Below, one piece after another: positions 47,218 to 56,617 of a stretch of 64,000 nucleotides of DNA. Source of the stretch: Alphaproteobacteria bacterium (GTDB lineage Bacteria; Pseudomonadota; Alphaproteobacteria; TMED109); assembly GCA_021296265.1 (NCBI GenBank), contig JAGWAT010000011.1, forward strand, positions 1-64,000, given 5' to 3'. The notes below the pieces were generated by a model. It did not search any database. It saw only the letters and a program-made list of their open reading frames with translations, and was not told the origin of the DNA. A program made the translations under genes and the position numbers. Numbering within the stretch: position 1 is the stretch's first letter; each line of letters opens with the position of its first letter.

Positions 47218-48831
47218 ATGCTCCGGATCCGGGACCTTGCTGTCCGGTTTCACACCGAAGACGGGCCGGTGGACGCGGTTCACGAGGTAGACCTGTCGCT
47301 GGCCCCCGGCGAAACGCTCGCGCTGGTCGGCGAATCGGGGTCGGGCAAGTCGGTCACGGCTCTCTCGGTGCTCGGCCTGCTGCCGTACCCGCGCGCGAGT
47401 CACCCGCGCGGCTCCATTCAACTGGACGATTCGGAACTGCTCGGCGCGCCGGAAGAGACCCTGCGCCGGATTCGCGGCAACGAGGTCTCGATGATCTTCC
47501 AGGAACCGATGACCTCGCTCAATCCCCTGCATACGGTCGTGCGGCAGGTTGTCGAGCCCCTCATGCTGCACCAGCAGCTCTCGCGCGAGGCGGCCCGGAG
47601 CGAGGCCCGGCGGCTGCTCGCTCGGGTTGGCCTCGGCCAGGCGGACGCCCGCATCGATGCCCACCCGCACCAGCTTTCCGGCGGCCAGCGACAGCGCGTC
47701 ATGATCGCCTGCGCCCTCGCCAATCGGCCAAAGTTCCTGATTGCCGATGAGCCGACGAGTGCTCTCGATGTCACGGTGCAGGAAGACATCCTCGCCCTCA
47801 TCTCCGAGCTTCAGCGCGAAACCGGCATGGGACTCCTGCTAATCACCCATGACCTCACGATCGTCCGGTCGGTGGCAGCCCGCACCGCCGTGATGCAGGC
47901 GGGGCGCATCGTGGAGACCGGTCTGACCGAAGACATCTTCCAGCGCCCCGAACACGCCTACACACGGAGCCTGCTGGCCAATCAGCCGGGTGCCCGAAAC
48001 CCCGCGGCGACCGCGGAGCCGGCGGGCAAGCCGCTGCTGGAGGCCCGGAACCTCCAGGTCCACTACCCGATCCGCAAGGGCATCCTGCGCCGCACCGTCG
48101 GGCACGTGAAGGCCGTCGACGGAATTGATCTCTCGCTCACCGCGGGCCGGACGCTCGGTGTGGTCGGGGAATCGGGTTGCGGGAAGACCACGCTGGGGCA
48201 GGCACTCCTGCGGCTCATTGCCAGCACCGGTTCGATCCGCTTCGAAGGGCAGGCGATCGATACGCTCGGCTGGAACGAGTTGCGGCCCCTGCGCTCGAAG
48301 ATGCAGTTCGTGTTCCAGGATCCGTATGGCGCGCTCTCGCCCAGGCTGTCGGTGTTCGGCATCGTGGCCGAAGGGCTGCTCCTCAACCGCATGGTGACAA
48401 GCACCGACGAGGCCCGAGAGCGAGTCACCACCGCTCTGGGCGAGGTCGGCCTTCCCGCCGACGTGATGGACCGCTATCCGCACGAGTTCTCCGGCGGCCA
48501 GCGACAGCGCATCTCCATCGCCAGGGCGCTGGCGCTCACGCCCAGCGTGCTGGTCCTCGACGAGCCAACCTCGGCACTCGACCTCTCGGTGCAGGCCCAG
48601 ATCGTGAATCTCCTCAACGCGCTGCAGGCGCGTCACCGACTCGCGTACCTCTTCATCAGCCATGATCTCCGGGTCGTGCGCGCCATGGCGGATGATCTCC
48701 TCGTCATGCGCTCCGGCCTGGCCGTCGAGCGGGGCCCCGCCGAAGAGGTGTTCCGTCACCCCACCACCGACTACACGAAACGGCTGCTGCGGGCCGCGCA
48801 ACTGGCACCGCCGGCGGAGAGCACCGCATGA
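47218..48831 (+). CDS. yejF: Dual ATP-binding protein YejF
   Basis: YejF fuses two ABC ATPases that power peptide import. The 537-residue protein has Walker A GESGSGKSV, signature LSGGQRQRVMI and Walker B LIADEPTS in the first half, and GESGCGKTT, FSGGQRQRISI and LVLDEPTS in the second. The ATG at 47218 has a GGAAAGG box upstream. Its stop overlaps the start of the next gene (ATGA). Confidence 0.93.
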   Translation: MLRIRDLAVRFHTEDGPVDAVHEVDLSLAPGETLALVGESGSGKSVTALSVLGLLPYPRASHPRGSIQLDDSELLGAPEETLRRIRGNEVSMIFQEPMTSLNPLHTVVRQVVEPLMLHQQLSREAARSEARRLLARVGLGQADARIDAHPHQLSGGQRQRVMIACALANRPKFLIADEPTSALDVTVQEDILALISELQRETGMGLLLITHDLTIVRSVAARTAVMQAGRIVETGLTEDIFQRPEHAYTRSLLANQPGARNPAATAEPAGKPLLEARNLQVHYPIRKGILRRTVGHVKAVDGIDLSLTAGRTLGVVGESGCGKTTLGQALLRLIASTGSIRFEGQAIDTLGWNELRPLRSKMQFVFQDPYGALSPRLSVFGIVAEGLLLNRMVTSTDEARERVTTALGEVGLPADVMDRYPHEFSGGQRQRISIARALALTPSVLVLDEPTSALDLSVQAQIVNLLNALQARHRLAYLFISHDLRVVRAMADDLLVMRSGLAVERGPAEEVFRHPTTDYTKRLLRAAQLAPPAESTA

Positions 48832-49775
48832 CCAGCCCAATCCCCGTGGCCTATTTCAGCGTCGACGATCCGGTCGAACCCTGGCGGAACCTCTGCCGCG
48901 AGCTGGCCCTCCCCGTGCAGCTCCGGGAATGGCCCGCCGAGATCGAGGACCCCGCGGCCATCGAGGCCGCGTTCGTGTGGCACGCGCCGCCCGCCATGTG
49001 GACGGATCTCCCAAACCTCCGGTTCGTGCAGACGATCGGCACCGGCGTCGACCACCTCCTCGCTCATCCTCCACCTGCCTCGGTCACGCTGGCGCGCACC
49101 GTCGACCCGACGCTCACCGAACAGATGGCGGAATACGCGGTCCTCGCCGTGCTCGCCTGTCACCGCAACCTCCACCACCATCTCCGGAACCAGAAACAGG
49201 GAGTCTGGGGGACGCCTCCGTATGCCGACACCGCCGAGACGCCGGTTGGCGTCATGGGTACCGGCGAGATCGGCGCGGCCATCCTCCAGCGGCTCCGGGC
49301 ATTCCAGTTTCCGCTTCGCGCCTGGTCCCGCACCGGGCGGACGGGCATCGATGGCGTGAACGGGTTTCGAGGGCTTGACGGTCTCGCGGCGTTTCTGGCC
49401 GGCTCCCGCATCCTCCTGTCCGTGCTGCCGGCGACTCCCGCCACGGACGGGCTGCTCGACGGCGAGCGGTTGCGGCAGCTACCGCGTGGCGCCCACGTCA
49501 TCAATCTCGGGCGCGGCAGCACCGTCGTGGAACCGGATCTCGAGGCGTGCCTGGCATCCGGCCACCTGGCCTCGTGCTTTCTCGACGTGTTCGCGGAGGA
49601 GCCCCTGCCGCCCAGCAGCCCGTTCTGGCAGCACCCGCAGGTCATCGTCACGCCGCACGCCGCCGGGGTGAACTTCGCGACTCCCTACGCCGCCCGGCTC
49701 CTGGCCGGTAATCTGGCGCGAGCACTGGCCGGCCGGCCGCCCCAGCACGGCATCTCGCACGCGCGCGGCTACTAA
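48828..49775 (+). CDS. D-2-hydroxyacid dehydrogenase (GhrA-like)
   Basis: The 315-residue protein resembles glyoxylate/hydroxypyruvate reductase A. It has the Rossmann motif GVMGTGEIGAAIL, the catalytic Arg in NLGRGSTV, the Glu in DVFAEEPLP and the His in VTPHAAG. Its ATG overlaps the yejF stop, so it may be read with the peptide importer, as is seen elsewhere. NADPH preference is likely from RSRT-type residues after strand 2 (AWSRTGRT). Confidence 0.85.
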   Translation: MTSPIPVAYFSVDDPVEPWRNLCRELALPVQLREWPAEIEDPAAIEAAFVWHAPPAMWTDLPNLRFVQTIGTGVDHLLAHPPPASVTLARTVDPTLTEQMAEYAVLAVLACHRNLHHHLRNQKQGVWGTPPYADTAETPVGVMGTGEIGAAILQRLRAFQFPLRAWSRTGRTGIDGVNGFRGLDGLAAFLAGSRILLSVLPATPATDGLLDGERLRQLPRGAHVINLGRGSTVVEPDLEACLASGHLASCFLDVFAEEPLPPSSPFWQHPQVIVTPHAAGVNFATPYAARLLAGNLARALAGRPPQHGISHARGY

Positions 49776-49792
49776 CCCCAGAAAGGCTCAGC

Positions 49793-51040
49793 ATGACGCA
49801 CCCTGCGACGAGCGATTCCTACTACGACGACCGGGAGACGCGGAATCCCGCTGAACGCGAACGGGCGCAGTTTGAAACCCTGCGGACCGTCCTGCGCAAG
49901 GCGACAGACGATGCGCCGGCCTGGTCGGAGCGACTGGCCGGGGTCGACCCGGATGCCGTGACCAGCCGCGATGCACTGGCTGCCCTGCCCGTGTTGCGCA
50001 AGTCGGACCTGCCCCCGCTGCAGCGGACTGCGCCACCGTTCGGCGGTCTGGCCACCCGCCCGGCAGGGAGCTTTCGACACGTCTTCGCTTCACCCGGGCC
50101 CATCTACGAGCCCGGGCACACGGGCGACTTCTGGCGGATGGCCCGGGTCATGCACGCTGCCGGGTTCCGACCCGGCGATCTCGTCTACAACACGTTCTCG
50201 TACCACTTCACGCCAGCCGGCTTCATGATGGAACAAGGGGCGCACGCCATCGGCTGTGCCGTCTTTCCGGCCGGGATCGGGAACACCGACCTCCAACTCG
50301 AGACCGTCGCCTCCCTGCGCCCGAATCGGTACGCGGGGACGCCCTCCTTCCTGGGCATTCTGCTCAAGGAAGGCGACGCCCGCGGCCTCGACCTCTCCTC
50401 GTTTGAAAGCGGCATCGTTGGCGGCGAGGCGCTCACCGCGAGCCTCCGGGAACAGTTCAACGCCCGCGGCATCCGGGTCCTTCAGGGCTACGGCACCGCC
50501 GATGTCGGCCAGATCGCCTACGAGACGACACCGGGCGCCGGACTGGTGCTCGACGAGGACGTGATCGTCGAGCTGGTCGAACCCGGCGGCACCCAGCCGG
50601 TCGCCTCCGGAGAAATCGGGGAGGTGGTGGTCACCCTGCTCAATCCCGACTACCCGATGATCCGCTTCGGGACGGGCGATCTCTCGAAGTTCCTCGACGG
50701 CCCCAGTCCGTGCGGACGCACCGCGCCCAGGATTGCCGGATGGCTGGGACGCGCCGATCAGACGGCCAAGGTCCGCGGCATGTTCGTCCACCCCGGGCAG
50801 GTCCAGGAAATCGCGAAACGTCATCCCGGAATCGCGCGCCTGCGCCTGGTGATCGGGCGCGAGAATGATCGGGACACCGCTGTCCTCTCCGTCTGCACGG
50901 GCGAAGATTCCGTCTCGGTTGACGAGGTTGCGGAAACCGCGCGCGCCGCGCTCCGGGTTCGGGCTGAGGTCCGAATCGTCCCGGAGGACGCGCTACCGGA
51001 CGATGGTCGACACATCGAAGACACCCGCACGCATGCGTGA
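49793..51040 (+). CDS. PaaK-like ANL-superfamily protein without a canonical P-loop
   Basis: This 415-residue protein looks like phenylacetate-CoA ligase: the middle has VLQGYGTADVGQIAYE (the A5 motif) and the end has GRADQTAKVRGMFVHPGQVQ (the A8 motif). However the N-terminal TSGTTG-type P-loop is replaced by HVFASPGPIYEPGHTG, so adenylation may be lost or changed. A strong AGAAAGG box precedes the ATG. It sits between the GhrA-like gene and ccmA and is on the same strand, overlapping the ccmA start. The substrate is unknown. Confidence 0.72.
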   Translation: MTHPATSDSYYDDRETRNPAERERAQFETLRTVLRKATDDAPAWSERLAGVDPDAVTSRDALAALPVLRKSDLPPLQRTAPPFGGLATRPAGSFRHVFASPGPIYEPGHTGDFWRMARVMHAAGFRPGDLVYNTFSYHFTPAGFMMEQGAHAIGCAVFPAGIGNTDLQLETVASLRPNRYAGTPSFLGILLKEGDARGLDLSSFESGIVGGEALTASLREQFNARGIRVLQGYGTADVGQIAYETTPGAGLVLDEDVIVELVEPGGTQPVASGEIGEVVVTLLNPDYPMIRFGTGDLSKFLDGPSPCGRTAPRIAGWLGRADQTAKVRGMFVHPGQVQEIAKRHPGIARLRLVIGRENDRDTAVLSVCTGEDSVSVDEVAETARAALRVRAEVRIVPEDALPDDGRHIEDTRTHA

Positions 51041-51650
51041 AGCCTCCGGGGGGTGCGACGACGCCCTCGTGGTCCGCGGCCTTTCCTGTGAACGTGGCGA
51101 GAGGGGACTCTTTGCCGATGTTTCGTTCGTGGTCCCGGACGGCCATCTGCTGCTCGTGACCGGGCCGAACGGTTCCGGCAAGTCCTCGCTGCTCCGCATC
51201 CTGGCCGGCCTGATGGAGCCATCGGCGGGAAGTTACCGGCCGCCGGAGCGCGGAACCTTCGCCCGTTCCATCGGGTACCTCGGGCACGCGAACGCAGTGA
51301 AGATCCGCCTCAGCGTGCGGGAGAACCTGACCTTCTGGGCGCAGCTCGCTCGAGCCCAGAAAACTGTTGAGCCGATTCTCCAGCGTGTCGGACTGGGAGC
51401 TTTCATGGACCTGCCGGCGGGCTGGCTCTCCGCCGGGCAGCTCCGCCGCCTGGCGCTGTCCCGGATCCTGATCGGGGACGCGCGCCTCTGGCTCCTGGAC
51501 GAGCCTGCAGCCAACCTGGATTCCGCTGGAGAAGCCGTGCTCCAGGCGGAACTCACCCGCCACCGTGCCGCAGGCGGCAGCGCCGTTGTGACAGCGCCGA
51601 GCGACATCGAGATGGCGGACGCCCAGCGACTGGAACTGGCGGGCCGATGA
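51033..51650 (+). CDS. ccmA: Heme exporter ATP-binding protein CcmA
   Basis: CcmA is the ATPase of the CcmABCD complex that releases heme-loaded CcmE. The 205-residue protein has Walker A GPNGSGKSSLLR, the Q-loop region, signature LSAGQLRRLALSR, Walker B LWLLDEP and VVTAP where the H-loop His is usually found. The start at 51033 lies within the end of the preceding gene; an in-frame ATG at 51003 is possible. It overlaps ccmB by ATGA. Confidence 0.9.
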   Translation: MREASGGCDDALVVRGLSCERGERGLFADVSFVVPDGHLLLVTGPNGSGKSSLLRILAGLMEPSAGSYRPPERGTFARSIGYLGHANAVKIRLSVRENLTFWAQLARAQKTVEPILQRVGLGAFMDLPAGWLSAGQLRRLALSRILIGDARLWLLDEPAANLDSAGEAVLQAELTRHRAAGGSAVVTAPSDIEMADAQRLELAGR

Positions 51651-52312
51651 CGTTTCTTCGCGCCGTTGTGGAACGCGAGCTCAGGCTCTACATGCGCGGA
51701 GTCGTGGACCTCATCGGGGTGTGGATGTTCTTCGGAATCGCGATTGCCATGCTCCCGCTCAGCATCGGCCCCGATCCCGACATCCTGAGCCGCATCGCTC
51801 CGGGCGCGGCATGGGCCATCGCGCTGCTCGCCTCCATGCTGTCGCTGGAGCGCGTCTTCGCGCCGGATCAGCGGGACGGGTCGCTGGACCTGCTGCTGCT
51901 GCATGCCCCCAGCATCCCTCTTCTGATCCTGGCGAAGAGCCTCGCGCACTGGCTGGTTACCGGCCTCCCCTTCGTCGTCCTCGCCCCGCTCGCAGCCATT
52001 GCCCTCGGCATGGATGTCCAGGGCGTCTGGCCCCTTGCCGGCGCGCTGCTGATCGGAACCCCGGCGCTGTCGTTGATCGGCACGGTGGGCTCGGCGCTGA
52101 CCGCCCCGGTCCGGCGCGGCGGCATTCTTGCCGCGCTCATTGTTCTGCCCCAAACCATTCCCGTGCTAATTTTCGGCACCGCGGCCGTCAGCGAAACCCT
52201 CAAGGGACGTGACTCCGGACCATACTTCTCGGTACTCGGAGCTTTCACACTTGCTGCGGTGGCGCTCGCACCGTATGCAGGCAGTGCCGCCCTGCGGGCC
52301 GTCCGCAACTGA
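51647..52312 (+). CDS. ccmB: Heme exporter protein CcmB
   Basis: CcmB is the integral membrane partner of CcmA. The 221-residue protein has six hydrophobic segments and begins FLRAVVERELRLYMRG, with SLERVFAPDQRDGSLDLLLL, a well-conserved family segment. Its ATG overlaps the ccmA stop. ccmC starts 40 bp later. Confidence 0.9.
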   Translation: MTFLRAVVERELRLYMRGVVDLIGVWMFFGIAIAMLPLSIGPDPDILSRIAPGAAWAIALLASMLSLERVFAPDQRDGSLDLLLLHAPSIPLLILAKSLAHWLVTGLPFVVLAPLAAIALGMDVQGVWPLAGALLIGTPALSLIGTVGSALTAPVRRGGILAALIVLPQTIPVLIFGTAAVSETLKGRDSGPYFSVLGAFTLAAVALAPYAGSAALRAVRN

Positions 52313-52352
52313 GAACGCCTTCATCACGCATGCTGCTACCTGGACCGAAGTG

Positions 52353-53102
52353 ATGGCCAAGGCATTGCACCGGCTGGCGAACCCGGCCCGGTTTCTCCGC
52401 ATCGCCGCCCCGCTGCTGCCCTGGACTGCAGCCGGCGCCGCCGTCTGCATTGGTGCCGGGCTCTGGTTCGGATTGGTCGAGTCCCCGCCGGACTATCAGC
52501 AGGGCGACGCCGCCCGCATCATGTACGTGCATGTTCCGGCTGCATGGAACGCGCTCGCCGGCTATGCCGGTCTTGCGCTTGCCAGCGCGGTTGCGCTGGT
52601 GTGGCGACACCCTCTGGCCCTGGTCGCTGCGCGCTGCATCGCGCCGATCGGCGCCTGCTTTACGGTGATCGCCCTCGCCACCGGTTCGCTGTGGGGACAT
52701 CCCATGTGGGGTACCTGGTGGGTCTGGGATGCGCGGCTCACCTCGGTCGTCATCCTGCTGTTCCTGTACCTGGGCTACATGGCGCTGATCCATGCGTTCG
52801 ACGAGCAGGAAACCGGGGAACGGGCTGCCACGGTGCTGGCGCTGATCGGGGCCGTTAACCTGCCGGTCATCCGGTTCTCCGTCGACTGGTGGAACACCCT
52901 GCACCAGCCGGCCAGCATTCTGCGCATGGACGGACCTTCGATAGACCCGGCGATGCTGTTGCCGTTGTTTCTGATGGCCGGCGGGTTCACGCTGCTCTTT
53001 GTCTGTCTGGTCATCATCCGGATGCAAACGGAACTCGCGCGGCGCCGCGTGATGGCGCTGCGCCGGGCCGCCCTTGTCGTGCCGCAGGCCAGCGATGCCT
53101 GA
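52353..53102 (+). CDS. ccmC: Heme transporter CcmC
   Basis: CcmC hands heme to CcmE through a Trp-rich periplasmic motif. The 249-residue protein has six transmembrane helices and the motif WGTWWVWDARLT, plus conserved His in MYVHVPAAWNA and WWNTLHQPAS. The ATG at 52353 was chosen to give the normal N terminus. It overlaps ccmD by 8 bp. Confidence 0.92.
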   Translation: MAKALHRLANPARFLRIAAPLLPWTAAGAAVCIGAGLWFGLVESPPDYQQGDAARIMYVHVPAAWNALAGYAGLALASAVALVWRHPLALVAARCIAPIGACFTVIALATGSLWGHPMWGTWWVWDARLTSVVILLFLYLGYMALIHAFDEQETGERAATVLALIGAVNLPVIRFSVDWWNTLHQPASILRMDGPSIDPAMLLPLFLMAGGFTLLFVCLVIIRMQTELARRRVMALRRAALVVPQASDA

Positions 53103-53274
53103 ACTGCACGCATTTCTGGCGATGGGCGGCTACGGCATCTACGTCTGGTCCGCGTACGCGGTGACCGGGCTGGTCCTCGGCCTCCTGGTCCTGGCAAGCC
53201 TTCGGGCCCGGCAATCCATGCGGGCCAGCCTCCAGGAAGCCGAGATGTCCTCGCCCCGGAGGCGCACGCGGTGA
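53095..53274 (+). CDS. ccmD: Heme exporter protein CcmD
   Basis: CcmD is a small membrane protein needed to release holo-CcmE from CcmABC. The 59-residue product has one transmembrane segment (about residues 16-36, GIYVWSAYAVTGLVLGLLVL) after MGGYG, the conserved start of the family, and a basic cytoplasmic tail. It overlaps ccmC at its start and ccmE at its end (GTGA). Confidence 0.85.
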   Translation: MPELHAFLAMGGYGIYVWSAYAVTGLVLGLLVLASLRARQSMRASLQEAEMSSPRRRTR

Positions 53275-53726
53275 CCCGCAAGCACCAACGGCTGGTCGGC
53301 CTCCTCCTGGCCGGAGCCGCCCTCGGGGTGGCGGCGACCCTGGTGTTCCAGGCGCTCGACGACACGTTGGTGTTCTTCTACAGCCCCAGCCAGGCAGCGG
53401 AGCGCGAATTCCGCCCCGGGGAAGCCATTCGGCTTGGCGGCCTGGTCAAGGCCGAGAGCGTGGAGCATTCAGCCGACAGCCTGAACGTCCGGTTTGCCGT
53501 GACCGACGGTGCCAACGAAGTCTTCGTGACCTACAACGGCATCCTGCCGGACCTGTTCCGCGAAGAGCAGGGTGTCGTCGCAGAAGGCAGCTTCCTACCG
53601 GATGGCACCTTCGCTGCGACCGAGGTGCTTGCCCGGCACGACGAGAACTACATGCCCAAGGAGGTGATGGATGCACTTCGCGAGCAGGGCATGCTCGTCG
53701 ACGAAAACGGACAGAAGAGCTACTGA
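53271..53726 (+). CDS. ccmE: Cytochrome c-type biogenesis heme chaperone CcmE
   Basis: CcmE binds heme covalently and delivers it to CcmF. The 151-residue protein has an N-terminal membrane anchor (residues 9-27), an OB-fold domain, and the heme-binding His in LARHDENYMP near the C terminus. It starts at a GTG overlapping the ccmD stop. No ccmF, G, H or I follow; after it there is a 175-bp gap and a gene on the other strand, so the rest of System I must lie elsewhere. Confidence 0.95.
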   Translation: MTRKHQRLVGLLLAGAALGVAATLVFQALDDTLVFFYSPSQAAEREFRPGEAIRLGGLVKAESVEHSADSLNVRFAVTDGANEVFVTYNGILPDLFREEQGVVAEGSFLPDGTFAATEVLARHDENYMPKEVMDALREQGMLVDENGQKSY

Positions 53727-53901
53727 AAACCATCACGCGTCGGACGGCCCACACCCGCAAACCGCCGAGTCCTTGCGTTCAGGCCCTACCTTCCCCGCAC
53801 AGACAAGGCACTCGAATCGCTGGTGAGGCCATTGCGCAGCTTGTCCGCGGCCGCACTTCCAGCGGCGGGTGCGTCCGCACCAGATTGAACGAACGGCAGG
53901 A

Positions 53902-54753
53902 TCAGGCCGGTTTCGATTGTCGCAACCACCGGGCCAGACCATGCCCCATGGTGACCATGCGCGCGACACCCCGCGGCCCGGCCACGTAGGTGGCGACCAT
54001 TTCGATTGCAGGGTCGGGAATCGCGCTGATGTCGCCCCGTAGATGGGCCAGTCGCGCGCCTTCAGCTTGCGATTGCGCAAAGACCTCTTGCATAGCGCGG
54101 TCGATGGTGCCATCCGATTGCGATGGCGCGAAGGCTTGATTGATCAACAGGAGCAGGCCGGGGTAGTGCGCGAGGTGGCGCCACAGGGTTGCCACACTGC
54201 GGGAGTTCGCACCTGCGCCAAAGCGATTGACCCGTTCCACTCGCATCCAGACGTCGAGAGCGATCTCGGATCTTTCGAGCAGGTGGGGTAGGTCCGGCAG
54301 GATCGGTGCCGCCGGCGGAACCGGATCGACCGGACTCGGGCCGACCGGCGATAGCACCAGGCCACTCAGCGCCATCATGTTGAGGCTGTTGGAACGGGTA
54401 TAGGCATCAATGATGCCGAGCGCGGCCCGCATCTCCTCGGCGCCGATGCCCGCGTCGGCCAATTGATCGGCCGCCAAGGGCGCCGGCACCGGAAACATGT
54501 CGGCACGCGATAGGCGGTCGAGCGCTGCCTCCGCCTGACCAGACAAATAAATCGGCTTGGTGGCCGCCCAGACCGTCGGCAGCCCCTCGTCGATGCTCAC
54601 CAGCGTGCGCCAAATCGAGGTCAGCAGCGGGATCTGCATGACATCGCGTATCTCGGCGAAGATGGCTGCCGTCGGGCCCGTCGCCATCTTCTCGGCGAGC
54701 GCCGTGACAGGATCCGTGCCGAGGCCTTCAGTCATGTGTGGTGTTGCGGTCAT
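53902..54753 (-). CDS. DehI-like 2-haloacid dehalogenase family protein
   Basis: The 283-residue alpha-helical protein has two similar repeats, one with SIWRTL (residues 47-51) followed by GLPTVWAATKPIYLSG and one with TLWRHL (190-194) followed by GLLLLINQAFAPS. This repeat layout and the N-terminal AIFAEIRDVMQIP resemble DehI (group I haloacid dehalogenase). I cannot match the catalytic Asp of DehI with certainty, so activity is unproven. The start at 54753 was chosen over an in-frame upstream extension with no homology; two Met (1 and 7) are available. Confidence 0.6.
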   Translation of the reverse strand: MTATPHMTEGLGTDPVTALAEKMATGPTAAIFAEIRDVMQIPLLTSIWRTLVSIDEGLPTVWAATKPIYLSGQAEAALDRLSRADMFPVPAPLAADQLADAGIGAEEMRAALGIIDAYTRSNSLNMMALSGLVLSPVGPSPVDPVPPAAPILPDLPHLLERSEIALDVWMRVERVNRFGAGANSRSVATLWRHLAHYPGLLLLINQAFAPSQSDGTIDRAMQEVFAQSQAEGARLAHLRGDISAIPDPAIEMVATYVAGPRGVARMVTMGHGLARWLRQSKPA

Positions 54754-55555
54754 GGGTTTTCCGTCATCTGGATGTTGTCCACGAGCGTAGGTGCGCCGTA
54801 GTCTCGGACGACCGTGCCCCTTCGCGCGCACTTGCTGAGCCGACGGAGCGGGGACCACGCAATCAAAGCCGCATTGCGGTAGATGTGGCCGTGTCCCCGC
54901 CATCGAAACAGGCAACAACCCGCTGGGATCATTCCGTGCGGTCGGATCCCGGCGCACCTTCCCCGGCCTACAGGTGGCTGCTTCGGCTGATCAGCCCCGA
55001 TCGATTGGTTCGGGCGCAATGTTAGTGCGCGACGGGTTGCGCGGCCAATCCGGCCAGGCGACGGAGCGCCAGGGGGCCGTGCCATGCTGCGGAACGGAAG
55101 CTCTGAGCGTCCACAACACCGGCGCCCGCTAGGCGTTGTATCGCTGGCACCCGTAGTTCGGCAGCCCGGTTCGCACTGAAGAGGTGGTGATGCGGGCAGG
55201 CGTAAGCGGTTTCGGCGCTGCATCCGGACCCGAGATGTGGCCGGCCACTATCGGGAGCGGCGCCTCTGGATGCTGGCTAGCGGGGCTTGCGCCCTGCGGC
55301 GTGGTGCATCGTGCTCAGATCGACGCGCGAGCGCGTTCTCGGCCCAGCTGTCGCTGGGGCGGCAGCAATTGACAAACATGGCGTGCATCGGGCGGTGGTG
55401 CAGCCGGCCTCCCGCCGAAACGTTGACGGCGGGGGCTACTGGGCCCTCGCACCAACTCCCAAGCTTGCTTGCGTGGGAAGACGCCTGCCGGGAGAAAGGT
55501 CTTGAGAATGGCCGGCAACCAGCGGGCCTCCCTTGGCCCCAGAACCCGACCGCTC
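54754..55555. other. Gene-free stretch of about 800 bp
   Basis: I found no supported gene. Open frames exist on both strands but lack ribosome-binding sites, homology and a protein-like composition. The region may hold a degraded gene, but I recognise no fragment. It separates the DehI-like gene from the ornithine cyclodeaminase-like gene, both on the minus strand, so these are probably separate transcripts. Confidence 0.5.
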
Positions 55556-56470
55556 CTATCGCATAAGGTTGTATGCAAGCTCGGCGGCAGCAGCGTCCAT
55601 GACTGCCACTCCGACCGAATCATAGATGACGGTGGCGCCAGACGGCACCTGCCGCACCCCGAGATACACCTCTCCGACCTCGGCAAAGATCTCGCAGCCT
55701 GAACCCCGAACGTTGCCAGACTGATCCAGGGCAGCTTCACGCGATTCCACGACGACGGTGTGACTCATGGCCGCATCATCGAGTTCTCGGCCGTCGGGGG
55801 TGTTCCACCCGACCGCCGCGACGAAAGCGCCCGGCTTCAACCAGTCCCCCATCAAGATGGGTTCCTTGGCCGCCGTGGTACAGGCCACGATGTCGGCACC
55901 CCGCACGGCACGCTCTGCATCGTCCACGAAAATCGCCCCCACCGCCTCCGCGGCGGCGCGTCCGGAAGCTTCGGTCCGCGCCCATAGCCGAAGTTCCCCG
56001 CAGGGGCGGACGAGGGCCAATGCCCGGGCATGGGCGCGGGCCTGGACACCGCTCCCCATGATCGTCACCACTTCTGGCGTCGGAACCGAAAGCGCACGGG
56101 CTGCCGCGGCCGACGCCGCCGCTGTCCGCATCTCGGTGATCAACCGCCCGTCAAGCGTCGCGATGGGCGCGCCGTTTCCCTTGTCGAACAGGAGGATGAC
56201 CGCCTGGTGGGTGGGAACATCCGTGCCGGCATTGCTGTGGTAGAACGTCACCACCTTTACGGCGATCGCACTCCCGGCGGCGGGCATGGTGCCGAGAAAG
56301 GCGTCTTGCCCCGGAACCGGCACCATCTGGCGGAGCGGCTGCGCCACCTGCCCAGACGACAGCGCACCCATTGCCTTCTCGATTTCATCGATCAGGGGTT
56401 CCCATGCCAAGACACGCGCGACTGCGGCCTCGTTGAAGAACGGCAATTCCTCCAAGCCTCGATGGGTCAA
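55556..56470 (-). CDS. Ornithine cyclodeaminase/mu-crystallin family protein
   Basis: The 304-residue protein belongs to a family that includes ornithine cyclodeaminase, alanine dehydrogenase and ketimine reductases. It has the FLGTMPAAGSAIAVKVVTF substrate region with the conserved Lys, TAAASAAAARALS, the Rossmann motif IMGSGVQARAHARA and DIVACTTAAKEPIL. I use a TTG start at 56470 because AAGGGA lies 7 bp upstream; an in-frame start at 56536 is possible but adds residues without homology. It is upstream of a large gene-free stretch and shares its strand with the ArsI-like gene. Confidence 0.82.
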   Translation of the reverse strand: MTHRGLEELPFFNEAAVARVLAWEPLIDEIEKAMGALSSGQVAQPLRQMVPVPGQDAFLGTMPAAGSAIAVKVVTFYHSNAGTDVPTHQAVILLFDKGNGAPIATLDGRLITEMRTAAASAAAARALSVPTPEVVTIMGSGVQARAHARALALVRPCGELRLWARTEASGRAAAEAVGAIFVDDAERAVRGADIVACTTAAKEPILMGDWLKPGAFVAAVGWNTPDGRELDDAAMSHTVVVESREAALDQSGNVRGSGCEIFAEVGEVYLGVRQVPSGATVIYDSVGVAVMDAAAAELAYNLMR

Positions 56471-56617
56471 TTCATTTCCCTTCGCAGTCGGCCGTCGCCA
56501 CCGTGAGGGTGCGCGGCGGGGCCATCCGGACCGCAAGGCAGGCTGACTGGCCCGAGAATCGGTGCCCCGCTTATCCTATTCCCCTACGCTGCCGCCAACA
56601 GCGCATCGCGTGGCAAC

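Noticed and set aside
54750-55223. 157-codon minus-strand frame upstream of the DehI-like gene
   Set aside because: Arg/Pro/Cys-rich, no ribosome-binding site, no domain recognised. I considered a degraded transposase but could match no motif.
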